64,000 nt of DNA from Nageia nagi. Taxonomy: Eukaryota; Pinophyta. Where the stretch lies: NCBI GenBank assembly GCA_050084985.1, contig JBITNC010000001.1:131068001-131132000 (forward strand), given 5' to 3'. The position numbers were made by a program, and so were the translations under genes. Under the pieces are notes generated by a model. That model did no database searches, was not told where the DNA came from, and was given only the letters and a program-made list of their open reading frames with translations. Position 1 is the first letter of the stretch. The number at the start of each line of letters is the position of its first letter. Positions 43,776-54,899 of the stretch are shown piece after piece.

Positions 43776-46700
43776 TTGCCTAATTAAGGTAGTCTTATTT
43801 TAATATATTTAATATGATATTTATCATAATGTTTGGTAAAACTTCATAGAATTAATGGTTGTTAGAAATGTTGAACCATTTGTAGAGATATAGTGGTTCT
43901 TTTATTTAAAGATTGTTACCCTGTCGTTTTCTTTAAAAGGTAAAGAAGTGCAATTTTCTTTTGTTATTCTCTTTTTATTTAGATGTAGGAGTGAAAAATT
44001 TCACGTACAAATTGTATTATGATATTTTAAAGAGACTAATCAAATATTTCTCTTTATGCTTTTAGTTAAAATTTAATGAATTTATTTTGATATAAATTTT
44101 ATTAAATTTCTAATATGATATTTATTATAATGTTTGATAAAATTTCATTAATTGTTGATTGAAGTGTTGTACCCTTTGAAAAGACATAGTGGTTATTTTA
44201 TTCAAAGGTTGGTACCATGTCTTTTTCTTTAAAAAAGTAAAGGAGTGGGATTTTCTTTTATTATTCTCCCTTTATTTAGATATAGGGGTGGAAATTTTAC
44301 ATACAAATTGTATTATGATATTTTAAAGAGACTAGTCAAATATCCCCCCTTATGCTTTTAGTGAAAATTTAATAAATTTATTTTGACATAAATTTTATTA
44401 AATTCCTATTATGATGTTTATTATAATGTTTGATAAAATTTCATTAATTTTTGATTGAAGTGTTGTACCCTTTGAAGAGAATTTAATAAATTTATGCTTT
44501 TAGTTAGAATTTAATAAATTTATTTTGACATAAATTTTATTAAATTCCTAATATGATGTTTATTATAATGTTTGATAAAATTTCATTAATTTTTGATTGA
44601 AGTGTTGTACCCTTTGAAGAGACATAGTGGTTATTTTATTCAAAGGTTGGTACCATGTCTTTTTCTTTAAAAAGTAAAGAAGTGGGATGTTCTTTTGTTA
44701 TTTTCCCTTTACTTAGATGTAGAGTTTGAAAATTTCATATGCAAATTGTATTATGTATCTTATGATATTTAAGGAGACTAGTCAAATATTTCTCCTTATA
44801 CTTTTAGCTAGAGATTAATAAATTTATTTTGATATGAATTTTATTAGAGTCTTAATATGATGTTTAGTAAAGAAATATTATTAAATTCATATGAAAGTGA
44901 AGAAAGATGAAGTAATATTATTATCTAAGTTTGTCAATTAAACTAATTAGTATCTAATGAGGTGATAAGTATGTTTAATATTTTTAAATAAGTAATTCAA
45001 GAACTCTTTAGAATCTTATATTAAATAAACTATGGTTTTGAGATTATGATATTAGTATAATATTTAGTAAAATAATTCAAATAGAACCAATTTCATTAAT
45101 TAATTATTAAGGTATCCAAGACCTTATTATGAATGATTTAATTATTTAAGATGGATTAATAAATAATATATTAATGTATATTGACCAAAGAAAGGAGATA
45201 ATTTCTCCCGAGGTCTATAACTAATCCATTTGCATAATGGTCAAGTTTAAAAAGGGTTATCTTGATCCTCCTCCCTCCTAGTACTTGATCCACCACCAAG
45301 CTCCAAGGGAATGTTCGATGGTTGATACAATGGTCAAAACCATATGACATGAACAAATTTGAATTACAAATTCATTAGATATAAAATAATATGATTTTCA
45401 AAAATATCTCATTAGTGATTAAATGAGTTGTATTATATTTGAATTATCTTTGTATAATGCATGATGTCTATTTGTAATAAATTATGAAAGCTTCAAAGTT
45501 TATGAAAGTAAATTTCATTTATACATTTCGTAGATGGATTATATTAGGTATTAATTAATGAATATTGTAGATTACTTTTTATTTATATAATTTTTAGAAA
45601 ATATTAGTATTGTAATTTGATAATCTTTATTTTAATTATGGTTATCTAATACTATAATTAGTATTGATTATATAAATTACTAGGAGTAAGAATTACTATT
45701 TCTTTCATAAAAATGATTAATAGGTAATATAAATTGACGAAGTAAATGATTTTAACAAAACTTCAAAAGAAGTAGATTAATTAGAAAATAATCCTAATTT
45801 CGAATTAAAGTTCTAAAACATAATTTAAGAGAATTTGGGATATTTTAGGGACTTTGGAATCAAATTATATATCAATGGGACCCCATGAGATAAATGGAAT
45901 CATTCAAAAAAAAATTTGGATAGATGCAAGAAATGCAATGAAGAACCTTTACCAAGTAAACCTACCTTGCTAGATGATAAACAAAAGGAATATTCTTTGC
46001 ATGAGGAGCGCTTAATACCATATCACTTTTGTAGCAATAGTGGCAAGATTCTCCCTAACAACTTGTTACTTTATGTATTCAAGAGATCTTTCAAAAAGTA
46101 GATCTATGTACATGATACAATGTGTATGGGATAAAATAAGAAAATATGTACCTTCCTGCATAAGCTATAACTAAGACTTTTGAGGTACTCCTCATGGGTA
46201 AGGATGAACGGTGCTAAAACTTAGAACATATCTTATACTCATTACAATATTTGAAAATATTATTATATGTTCAATAGGACATAGGTGGTTCTTTTGTTAA
46301 TGCATTTAAAAATATATTAGACTAAACAACCACTTAAGGATATTATTTAATATCCATGGCTCCTCAAGTTATGGGCATGAGGATGTTGAACCACATGGTG
46401 GGACTAGTCGATAGTTATGGGCAAGTTAGTAATCATATTTGATAGGTGAGTCAGATGGAGATAGCAATTGAAAAAACTACTATAACTAGGTGAGGGTAAT
46501 TAGTAGTCATATCACTTGTAGTTAGTAGATAGGGATATGATGATTGTTCCATAGGTGATGCTACCTACTTATAAGGAAGCTTACCTAGGACAAGTTAACT
46601 ACTCCTATGAGATGAAAAGTTATTATCAAAAGATGATGACTAACTTAGTGGAAGTGTGATCTCTCAGGTGTTATGAGCCTTGAGTAGAAAACCACTACAC

Positions 46701-46993
46701 TGTAATCAAAAAGATTATTGCACATAGGACATGGAATAGGAATGGTGAGGTTACTTTTGAGGCATATTTTCAATAGGGTGAGTGTTGAAAAGTGAACACC
46801 AAAAAAATTTATCAAGGTGAGTTACCATAAGTTCTTGGCCAATCTTGCCATGTGAGTGCTGAGCTAGCAAGTAGTATATCAAACTCATGTGGGATCACCT
46901 GGTTCATTCCTAGATCATTTGATTATTATAATTAAAAAAAAATTAGGTCAAAAATTAGGGCTTTGGTTGATGATAATTAGTGGATGCATTACA
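43776..46993 (+). repeat. Element D 5' LTR, right arm of inverted repeat
   Basis: It ends GGATGCATTACA directly before the primer site. Its first third holds about three copies of a roughly 310-bp unit (TTGATTGAAGTGTTGTACCC near 44153, 44446 and 44589, with a more diverged copy near 43840). One of them is a 143-bp partial duplication. The left arm has only two units. A 61-codon open frame shared by both arms (45916-46101 here) lacks an ATG. Confidence 0.75.
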
Positions 46994-46994
46994 T

Positions 46995-47006
46995 TGGTAT
47001 TAGAGC
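46995..47006 (+). promoter_or_regulatory. Element D primer-binding site, initiator-Met type
   Basis: TGGTATTAGAGC follows the LTR end by one base and differs from the initiator-Met tRNA complement TGGTATCAGAGC at one base. Confidence 0.85.
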
Positions 47007-47539
47007 ACTAAGTTCAAACTCTCAGGCCTACAATCCATAACTCTTTTGTTATAAACATTTAAGAAGTCTAGATTGAGTATGCATGAGCCTAATAATAATA
47101 CCATTTGATTGAATTAGATTAATGCGATCCTAATATGTGTAACCAAAGCTTTTGGCAACTTATGATAAGGTGTCATGAATAGCCTTTCCATGAATGTCAA
47201 TGCCAATGCAAACTAAAGAAATGTTAGGAGCTAAAATGCAAATGTTAGGTGGTAAAATGTTAGAAGAAGCATATTGAGGAATGCCAATCAGTAAGTTCCT
47301 ACAAATAATACTGAAGGTTCTTTTAGCCATTCCAATCAAACTAATAGAGGAGAAGAAGCCATCATAAGACTCCAAGAGTAGGTAGTAGAGCAACAAGAAT
47401 TGATAAACAACATGCTAAGTTAGAGAGTTGATCCTCTAAGGTAATAATCTAATCCAATCCTTCCAACTCAAGCAAGATTGGGTGGATTGCACAACTAGAT
47501 TTAGGCAAGGATAAAACAAGAACTTGCATCTGATCTAAA

Positions 47540-48480
47540 CAAAGCTTAAATAGCCAAGTTTAATGGAAAGCATGAAGGTGATGCTGAAGTATGGTTAGAG
47601 GAGGTTGAAACTTACTTTTCAATGATAAATCTATTGTTAGAAACAAAAACCATGTGGGCTACCTATAACTTTCAAGATATTACTCTTGAATGGTCCAATG
47701 TCTATAAAGTTGAGCATGAAATCTAGTATTTGAAGTGCCTAGAATTCATGGAAGCATTTTGAAAGAGATTTATCTCTCATCTCTATTTTGATAAGAAATA
47801 TGAGGAATATTATACACTTAAAAAAGGTTCCATGAGTGTCTAAACCTATCACAAAAAGTTCATCAAACTTCTTAAGTATGTTTTAGATGATAAAAATCAC
47901 TTGAAGGTTCATTGATTCCTTGTGGGTTTCGATTCCAAGATCAAGATTATGGTCAATGTACTGAACCCTAAGACATTGGAACAAGCTTATGATTTGGATA
48001 AAAGAGTAGAAGGTAACTTGGGCATAACAAAAACCCTCATGAATTATGTACCAGATGAAAAAGATAAGGAACCTTTTTAGAGGAATGGAGGTGCTAAGAA
48101 ATATGCTTTACACAATGGTAATAGAAAGATCAATCAAAATCATAAGGAAGGAAATTTTCAAAGGTTTGAGAAGAAATAACCTAGGAATAAGGGTTTCAAA
48201 AAGAAGGGTTTTCATAACAAGAATTAGTATTTCAGAAGATAGAATCAAAATCATGGGAATGGGAATCATGGAATTAGGGACCCAAACCCTAATTTTCATG
48301 AGAAAAGAAATAACCAATATGTACCTAAGGATAATAATTTAGAGCAAAAGAAAGCTCCATGGGATGGATGTTGGAATTGTGGTGGAGCACACTATGCAAA
48401 TTAATGCCCTTTGAAGATAAACCCACCAAAAGATCATCGAATTTTTACAATGACTAGATTGGAGAAAGCTTAAGGACAAG
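47540..48480 (+). pseudogene. gag: Element D gag, broken
   Basis: The capsid core is readable at 47550-48000: FNGKHEGDAEVWLEEVETYF, then ATYNFQDITLEWSNVYK, then FISHLYFDKKYEEYY and DPKTLEQAYDL-type text. A basic Asn/Lys-rich segment follows. The zinc knuckle CWNCGGAHYAN-CP lies at 48369-48410, in which the residue before the last Cys is replaced by a stop. The plus and minus frames of about 69-98 codons at 48046-48342 are out of frame with gag. Confidence 0.82.
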
Positions 48481-48499
48481 GTACACCTCTTCAAATATT

Positions 48500-49010
48500 G
48501 GGTAACTTTTTGGAAAATCTTTTAATATTTTGATAGATTGTGGTGCAATAGATAGTTTCATTTCAAATTCTTTAGTTAAATATATGATTAAGACACTATA
48601 ATTTTTGATAAATCGATGGCAAGTAGAGTTTGGTTCTGGTCAAAAGTGTTATATCAAACAATGTTTTAGGAATGTTGAGATTGAGTTACCAAAGAGATTT
48701 ATTGAGTGGAATTTATATGTGGTTCCTTTAGCTTCCTTTGATATTATCCTAGGAATTGATTAATTAATGGCACATAAGGCCTTGGTTAATTTTCAGGAGA
48801 GATGGATGGAATATACTAATTTATCTCAAAATAGAAATAAGGTGTTCAATGATTAAGGACCATTTGAACCTTACTTGGTCACATCCATGCAAATGAGAAG
48901 TATTAGAAAAAAGGAAATGATCTTTACAATTAAGGTTAATGAAGTAGAAGAAAAGGATAAAGAGGTATAAATGTTAAACAAATATCCTATGTTGAGAAAG
49001 TATAAGGATG
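48500..49010 (+). pseudogene. Element D protease, broken
   Basis: LIFIDCGAIDSFISN-type active-site loop near 48530 (the text directly shows DCGAIDSFISNSLV; Cys replaces the usual Ser). About 70 residues on comes YVVPLASFDIILGID (48718-48762), the conserved end of gypsy proteases, then a stop and LMAHKALVNF. Stops are scattered through it. Confidence 0.75.
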
Positions 49011-49800
49011 TATTTCCATTACCAAGTCTACCCCCAAAATAAGAATTTTACTTCTTGATAGATCTAGTGCTAGGAGCTGAAGCTATCTTTATAACTCCCT
49101 ATAGAATGAACACCATTGAGATGTAGGAGTTAAAAGTATAATTATAAGATCTTTTCTAAGATAGATTTGAGATGAGGTTAAAAGTACAATTACAAGATAA
49201 AGGATGGAACACTAAGATTATGTATTGACTATAGGATGTTGAACAAGGTAACCATCAAGAATAAGCATTCTCTACATAGAATCAATGACTTGTTTGACCA
49301 ACTCAAAGATGTTTCTATCTTTTCTAAGATAGATTTTAGATCAAGTTATCACCAATTAAGTATAAAAGAATTAGATACCTATAAAATAACCTTCAAAACT
49401 TGGTATGGACATTATGAGTGTGTGGTATTACCATTTAGATTAATGAATGCTCCTACAGCATTCATGAATCTAATGAACAATGTTTATTGAGAATACTTAG
49501 ATAAATTTATGCTAGTCTTTTTAGACGATATCCTCATATACTCAAGGAATGAAGAGGAGCATAACCATAATTTGAGATTAGCCTTAGAAGTTTTGAGATG
49601 ACATTAGCTATATGGTAAATTGTCTAAGTGTGATTTTTATGTTTCTCACATTTAGTATTTAGGTCACATTATATCTACCAAAGGAATCTCAGTTGACCCT
49701 AAAATGATAGAAGCAATAATGAGTTGGCCTACACCAACAAATGTGATTGAGATAAGAAGTTTCATGGGATTAGCTATATATTATAGAAGATTTGTTAAGG
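49011..49800 (+). pseudogene. Element D reverse transcriptase, broken
   Basis: The RT region begins with a KDVFPLPSLPP-like text near 49008. The N-terminal part is disrupted by a partial duplication (AAGTA-AATTA-AAGATC-like sequence twice near 49130-49200). It is open at 49236-49490 ([17 protein letters not shown] with the first catalytic Asp, then [20 protein letters not shown]). The catalytic box [17 protein letters not shown] lies near 49515-49560. The connection [20 protein letters not shown] is at about 49760-49815. Confidence 0.9.
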
Positions 49801-50330
49801 ATTTTTCAAAGATAGCAAATCCTATCACCAATCTACAGAAGAAAAAAAAATTATTTAAGTGAATGGAGAAGTGTGAAAAAGCTTTTGCAACTTTAAAGGA
49901 AAAGCTTACCTTTGCACCAGTTCTCACTATCCCTGACCCACATGGTGAATTTATAATGTGTATAGATACATCATTAGAAGTTTTGGGTGGAGTACTATCA
50001 TAAAATGGAAATCCCATAGCATATGAGTCCAAAATTTAAAACTTCATGAGTTGAATTATGCTACACATGATCTTGAGCTAGTAGCTATAGTGCGTGCACT
50101 AAATATGTGGAGACATTACCTGTTAGGAAAACCTTTTAGATTGGAAAAATATCATCAAAGTTTGAAATACTTATTCACTCAACTTTACTTAAATGCGAGA
50201 CAAAGGCAATGAATGTAATTCCTCACCAAATATGATTTTGTTATTGAGTATATCAAGGGTAAAGAAAAAAAGGCAATAGATGCATTAGGTCAAAGAAGAC
50301 ATGTAAATGCCATGATAAGAAGTTAGTCCA
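49801..50330 (+). pseudogene. Element D RNase H, broken
   Basis: CEKAFATLKEKLTFAPVLTI leads in. FIMCIDTSLEVLGGVLS keeps the first catalytic Asp, then a stop. NPIAYESK and ELNYATHDLELVAIVRAL-like text follow, continuing to the FVIEYIKGKEKKAIDALG end. Only this one RNase H is present before integrase. Confidence 0.8.
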
Positions 50331-50851
50331 ACTTGTTTGATCAAGTGAGAATATTACAACAAGAGGATTTGTACTATAAATATATTAAGTAAATAATAGA
50401 AAAAGGTAATCCTTCATCACAAGAATTTACTAAAAAAGATGGGATGTTGTATTTTAGAGACAAATTAGTCATTCTAAAAAAAGGAGATTTAAAAAATTTA
50501 ATCCTACAAGAAGCCCATCGTATTTCATATGCAACACATATAGGAGGTACAAAGATGCGAGAAGAGCTAAAAAAGAATTTATATTGGAATGGAATGAAGA
50601 AGGATATAGAAAAATTTATGGTAAGATGATTGGAATGTTAGAAAGTGAAAGCAGAACATCAACATCTTGGTGGATATTTATATCCCCATGATATTTTGAC
50701 ATAGAAATGGCAAGTGATTTCAATTGATTTCATAGTCAATTTGCCAAAAACCAGATTTTTTCATGACTCCATATTGGTTGTGGTTGATAAGTTAACCAAG
50801 GTTGCTCATTTTATACCTAGTAACACCACAGATGATGCCCCTGTAGTAGCT
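50331..50851 (+). pseudogene. Element D integrase, N-terminal half only
   Basis: The zinc region is open at 50444-50629 (EAHRISYATHIGGTKMREEL, then LYWNGMKKDIEKF), with the Cys pair damaged by stops. The core start VISIDFIVNLPKTR (first catalytic Asp) and VVVDKLTKVAHFIPSNTTDD end at about 50851. The second Asp and the Glu are gone because the sequence jumps into LTR tail. Confidence 0.85.
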
Positions 50852-50914
50852 AATAAGTCAAAAATAGGTCAAAAATTAGGGCTTTGGTTAATGATAATTA
50901 GTGGATGCATTACA
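50852..50914 (+). repeat. Element D 3' LTR tail (about 60 bp)
   Basis: GGTCAAAAATTAGGGCTTTG and GGATGCATTACA match 46945-46993. It is fused directly to integrase codons, so about 3 kb of LTR and the rest of integrase were deleted. Confidence 0.88.
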
Positions 50915-51440
50915 ATAGCTATCTATGCCAAGTTGGATAAGATTAAAATACTTTATTTAAATTCATTTATATCTTCTTGGTCATCACCAATAATAAACTA
51001 TGAAGTGCTATCACTTCAATCAAGGAAGAGAAAAAACTTTCTAAGACTACACCATTAAATTCAAGAAGAGGATAATATTAAATGGTGCATCCTTGAAGAA
51101 AAAATATGTCTTAATCAAGTAAATTAGAATTAATCACAATGTTGATACATGTTAGATACTCCATCCTACATTACTTCCATCTAAGTTTAAAATAAAAAAT
51201 GAGAAAAATAATTCCATCATCAAACAAGATGATGAGATGAGTAAAGATCTTATAGAAGTTGAAGGAGGCTATGATATTGATCTTGATGAAAGGTATAATT
51301 CCATGGGTATGAAGATGTCATCTTCAAATGATGAGATAAAGAAGAGAGTTGAACTTTTCCATGTCAAATTGTAAGCCAAAAAGCTAAGGATTAGCACTCT
51401 TTTTTATTTATGTTCCCAAGAAAATCTTATTACAAAGGAA
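50915..51440 (+). pseudogene. Element E gag-protease linker, broken
   Basis: E's own sequence resumes. LDKIKILYLNSF and KKLSKTTPLNSRRG-like basic text can be read in mixed frames. No zinc knuckle is intact. Confidence 0.45.
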
Positions 51441-51835
51441 TTAGTATAGAAGCTAGAATTAGAGACTCATCCTCATCCACATCCATACCCACTTGGGTAG
51501 GTAAATGAAAAGATGAAGATGCAAGTCACTCAATAGTGCAAGTTAAGATTTACCATTAATACCAATTTCATTGATGAAGTTGAGTTAGATGTATTTCCTC
51601 TTGATATTTGTTGCATAGTGTTAGGTAGTCCTTATCTATTTGATAGAAAGGTAATTTTCTATAGTAAAAAGAATAAATATCTTCTTTTAGAAGATGAAAA
51701 ATATTTTCTTCTAAAATCTCATATGAGTAAAGATGATATACTTCTTACTATAGTGGGACAAGAAAAAGGTATAATCAATGCTTCTTGTAACCTAACACTT
51801 TTAATGATCAAATATTAAGAGACTAAGAAATATTC
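51441..51835 (+). pseudogene. Element E protease region, broken
   Basis: ETHPHPHPYPLG near 51460-51500 and FIDEVELDVFPLDICCIVLG, then SPYLFDRKVIFYSKKNKYLL (51565-51690), are the conserved C-terminal half of the chromovirus-type protease region. The frame is open at 51618-51818. It supports the view that this segment belongs to the same kind of element as the gag at 40715. Confidence 0.75.
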
Positions 51836-52867
51836 CATGAAAAGGATTAGAAATAAAAAGGATTCAACTCAAAACAAGAGATGGAACAAAAACATTCATT
51901 GCTAAAGTAGATATTTTATTAGAAAATGAAAGTAGAAAGGTCATGGAGAACCCTACCTACAAAGTATATTTGTATGAAATCATTTGTAATGGAATCCTCA
52001 ACCATATCAACCATGGATTTATCAAAAATATCAACCATGAATTTATTAAGGATGGATTGATATTGTAGACATCAAATTATGCAATCATGAATAAAAATAA
52101 ATAAATAAATGGTCTACAAAATACAACTAAATATACAATGATATGCTCTATATAAAATTACAACAAATATACATGAAATGCATAAACCTAATATATATTA
52201 AAGCAATATATGTACAATCATCAAAAGTAGATGATAGTGAATCTTTGAAGGATTGGGATCAAATTGGGGACAATATCGTAATAGATCTTTGAAAGAGTGA
52301 AGCAATTAGTTGGCCACCAAAATATGGAACTCTCGATCTAGAAGGCACACATCATTGATAGTGTAGGAGCAAAACATCACTAACTACATGGATCTGGATG
52401 GTTCATGCTGTATGCAAGATTTGGAAAGTTCAAAACTCTAAGTATAAAAAATTCTAGGTGGAATCTAGAGACATCTTTACAATTGAAAATCACCTATCAT
52501 ATTTTTTTATCATATCAAAAGAGTTCAATATATGGAAATCAACATATTCTACCTAGATTTATAGCCTACAAAAGACATAGAGGAATGAGGCCAACTTCCA
52601 ACAATAATAATAATATTTTTTATATTCAAGATAACTTAAAATATGAAGCATAGTAAATGATATTGCATTGGTCCCAACACATAATATTGCATTATAATAT
52701 CAATTTTATCTTGATTTATGTATTATTTTCATTAATCATTTTAGAAGTCTAAATATGATTTATTAAATAAATAATAAATCATTTTTAGGTGTTTATAGAT
52801 ACATCATTGAGGATGATGGGTTATCATATTCTTTCTCCCTAAGCTTTTATGGGACCAAATGCTCCCA
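51836..52867 (+). other. Element E remainder without pol
   Basis: Between protease and polypurine tract only about 1.0 kb remains, and no RT, RNase H or integrase motif can be read. A frame at 52405-52653 has no family resemblance. Pol was either deleted or never present. Confidence 0.55.
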
Positions 52868-52880
52868 AATAAGGGAGGAG
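52868..52880 (+). promoter_or_regulatory. Element E polypurine tract
   Basis: AATAAGGGAGGAG immediately precedes TAATCTAATTATG, which aligns with the 5' LTR start TGATCTAAAATTTG. Confidence 0.75.
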
Positions 52881-53867
52881 TAATCTAATTATGAATCCTT
52901 CAAAATTTATAATCACTTCAAATGCTTATACTCATCCTTACCTTCATTCCAATGACAAAAATGAAATTAGTATCCACTACCTAGGAGAAATATATCACCT
53001 TCCAAAGTTTGAAAATAAAGGTGAAAATGAATAAATAAAATATAAAAATATAAATAAAATATGTAGTACCAAATATTAGGTTTGAGTGGGATCCTTTACT
53101 AACTAGGATTACCACATTACTAAAGTACCCACATAAATGCCCATAGGTTACCCACATGAAAGTATATAGGGAAATGTGGAGAAGTGCATTTGGAGTGCAT
53201 GAGGTGCACATGGGAATATGTGGAGTGTCACATCAGTATCTTGCATAGAATTCATGGTTGATAATGCATGGAGTTAAGCATTGATATTGGCAAGGAGTGC
53301 ATGAAATGGAGATGCCTACTATGAGGAATTGACTTGACATGTAGAAGCCTCCTAACAACCCCACTTCTCCAATATATTATATAAATAAAAAATATGGAGG
53401 ATGTGGGGTATTTATTACATGATTATTCCTACATATAAAATATAAAAAAATTGACCTTCATTTAGCATATTGACCAATAAAAGATGTACCTACATTTTGG
53501 AGGCCATTTATGCATGTGGTCTAAGGTGCTTACTTCGAAGATGTGAAGTATGGGGAGGTTTCTTATATGGATATTTATTTACCCTTTAAATCTGAATTCC
53601 TCTCACCACCTACATTACACTTGGAAAAATCCAATTTGGTCCACCCAAAACATATTTGTTAGGTATTGAGAATTGTAGTTTTTTATTCTATGTGTTTTTT
53701 CAGAGAGTATACTTTTCATGTTTTAAGACTAAAAGAGTCCAAACATATGAAAAATTTTATTTTTGATTTTTAAAGGAAGTAAGGACTTAATAAATGAAAA
53801 TCACATGTTGTAAAGGCAAATGAAGCCTATAGATATGGACCTAAAGAGCTCATTTGATCCATGGGAT
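52881..53867 (+). repeat. Element E 3' LTR, first part
   Basis: 52881-53541 aligns with 15486-16175 and 53542-53865 with 40009-40335. The roughly 465 bp in between in the 5' LTR (H removed) are missing, so this copy has an internal deletion at 53541/53542. It is interrupted at 53868 by element F. Confidence 0.75.
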
Positions 53868-54454
53868 TGTTAGCAAGGAAATCAATCAAATATTATACAA
53901 GTAATTGACTAACTAAACTAATTCATATGTATAGGTTTGGAAACCAAATAGTAGAAATTTGATGACTAAACTATAGCAATTTTATGACCAAACCTTAGTG
54001 GTTTGATGACTAAACTGTAGCATTTTGATGACCAAATTGTAGCGATTTAAAGGATGAGTTAAGTTAACTAGTTAATATTAAGCAAAGTGACAACATGATA
54101 ACTAATTAGCACACCTATCTCAAAGAGATATGAAGAGGATATAAATGCAACTTGAAGATCTAAGGAGAAGAACCATATAAATCCATCAACATCATTACCC
54201 ATCCATCTCTTATCACCATCAAAGAATAGATTAAGCATTGTAAATTGATACATTGTAAAAGTGCTTATCGACATGTCAATTGGTGAACCATTGTATTATA
54301 ACATTATAATAAAAATATCCCTTTTAAATATGTATGTTATCTCCATTCCATTATTCTTTATTGTTTGCATTCTTTAGAGAGGTTCGATCTATCTTCATCT
54401 TTAGGGAGCATTCACCCCACCAATCAACTTCTTTATCCTGATATTAAGCTAATT
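53868..54454 (+). repeat. Element F 5' LTR
   Basis: Starts TGTTAGCAAGG. It contains a short run of TTTGATGACTAAACTGTAGC-like direct repeats (53950-54050) that is shorter in the other LTR. The exact 3' end is uncertain by a few bases. Confidence 0.75.
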
Positions 54455-54899
54455 GATGATATCCTAACCAACTAAACTACAATAGACTCCAATAGGTTGA
54501 AGCATCAAACTTCTAAGAAAGAGGTAATTTTCAAAAAAAGTCTTTGAAATCTTCACTAAAATGATTTGTATTTAGTTATCAAGCAAAATAAAAGACTTTC
54601 TAAAGAACCCTCCATAAATTTTTTATAACAAGAGAAGAATACAATTATCTAATTGAAATGAAGAAAGAAAAATTTGAGAAATTTATAGTGATAAGAACAT
54701 ATATTATCTCATTAATATGAGATCAACATGAGAAAGAAGAGGTTTTCTACAAGGTTTACCACCTTTGATACCTCTATTACAGAAATCTCATAATAGATAT
54801 GCATGCAAAAGGTGAAAGATTCAAGGAAATTACATGAATTATTGGACTACAACACACATGGAAGAAATCTAAAATGTAATGATTAAGGTCTTTGGATAT

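Larger units (their letters stand above)
46994..50914 (+). mobile_element. Element D interior: chromovirus-type gypsy element, 3' truncated
   Basis: Primer site, gag with a classic CCHC knuckle, protease, RT, a single RNase H and the first half of integrase, followed abruptly by the last about 60 bp of its own LTR. A single RNase H and the RT sequence [16 protein letters not shown] separate it from the Tat elements and suit the Del/Tekay chromovirus group. The complex sits inside gag of element E, with no matching target duplication (GACCT left, ATAGC right). Many stops make it inactive. Confidence 0.85.

Noticed and set aside
42083-46101. Matching 61-codon frames in the two inverted LTR arms (42083-42268 minus, 45916-46101 plus)
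   Set aside because: Neither has an ATG (both begin at TTG), they lie inside an LTR, and their similarity is explained by the inverted duplication.
48046-48342. 98-codon plus and 69-codon minus frames in element D
   Set aside because: They overlap gag's basic linker in other frames and have only Lys/Arg/Ile-rich repeat-like composition.
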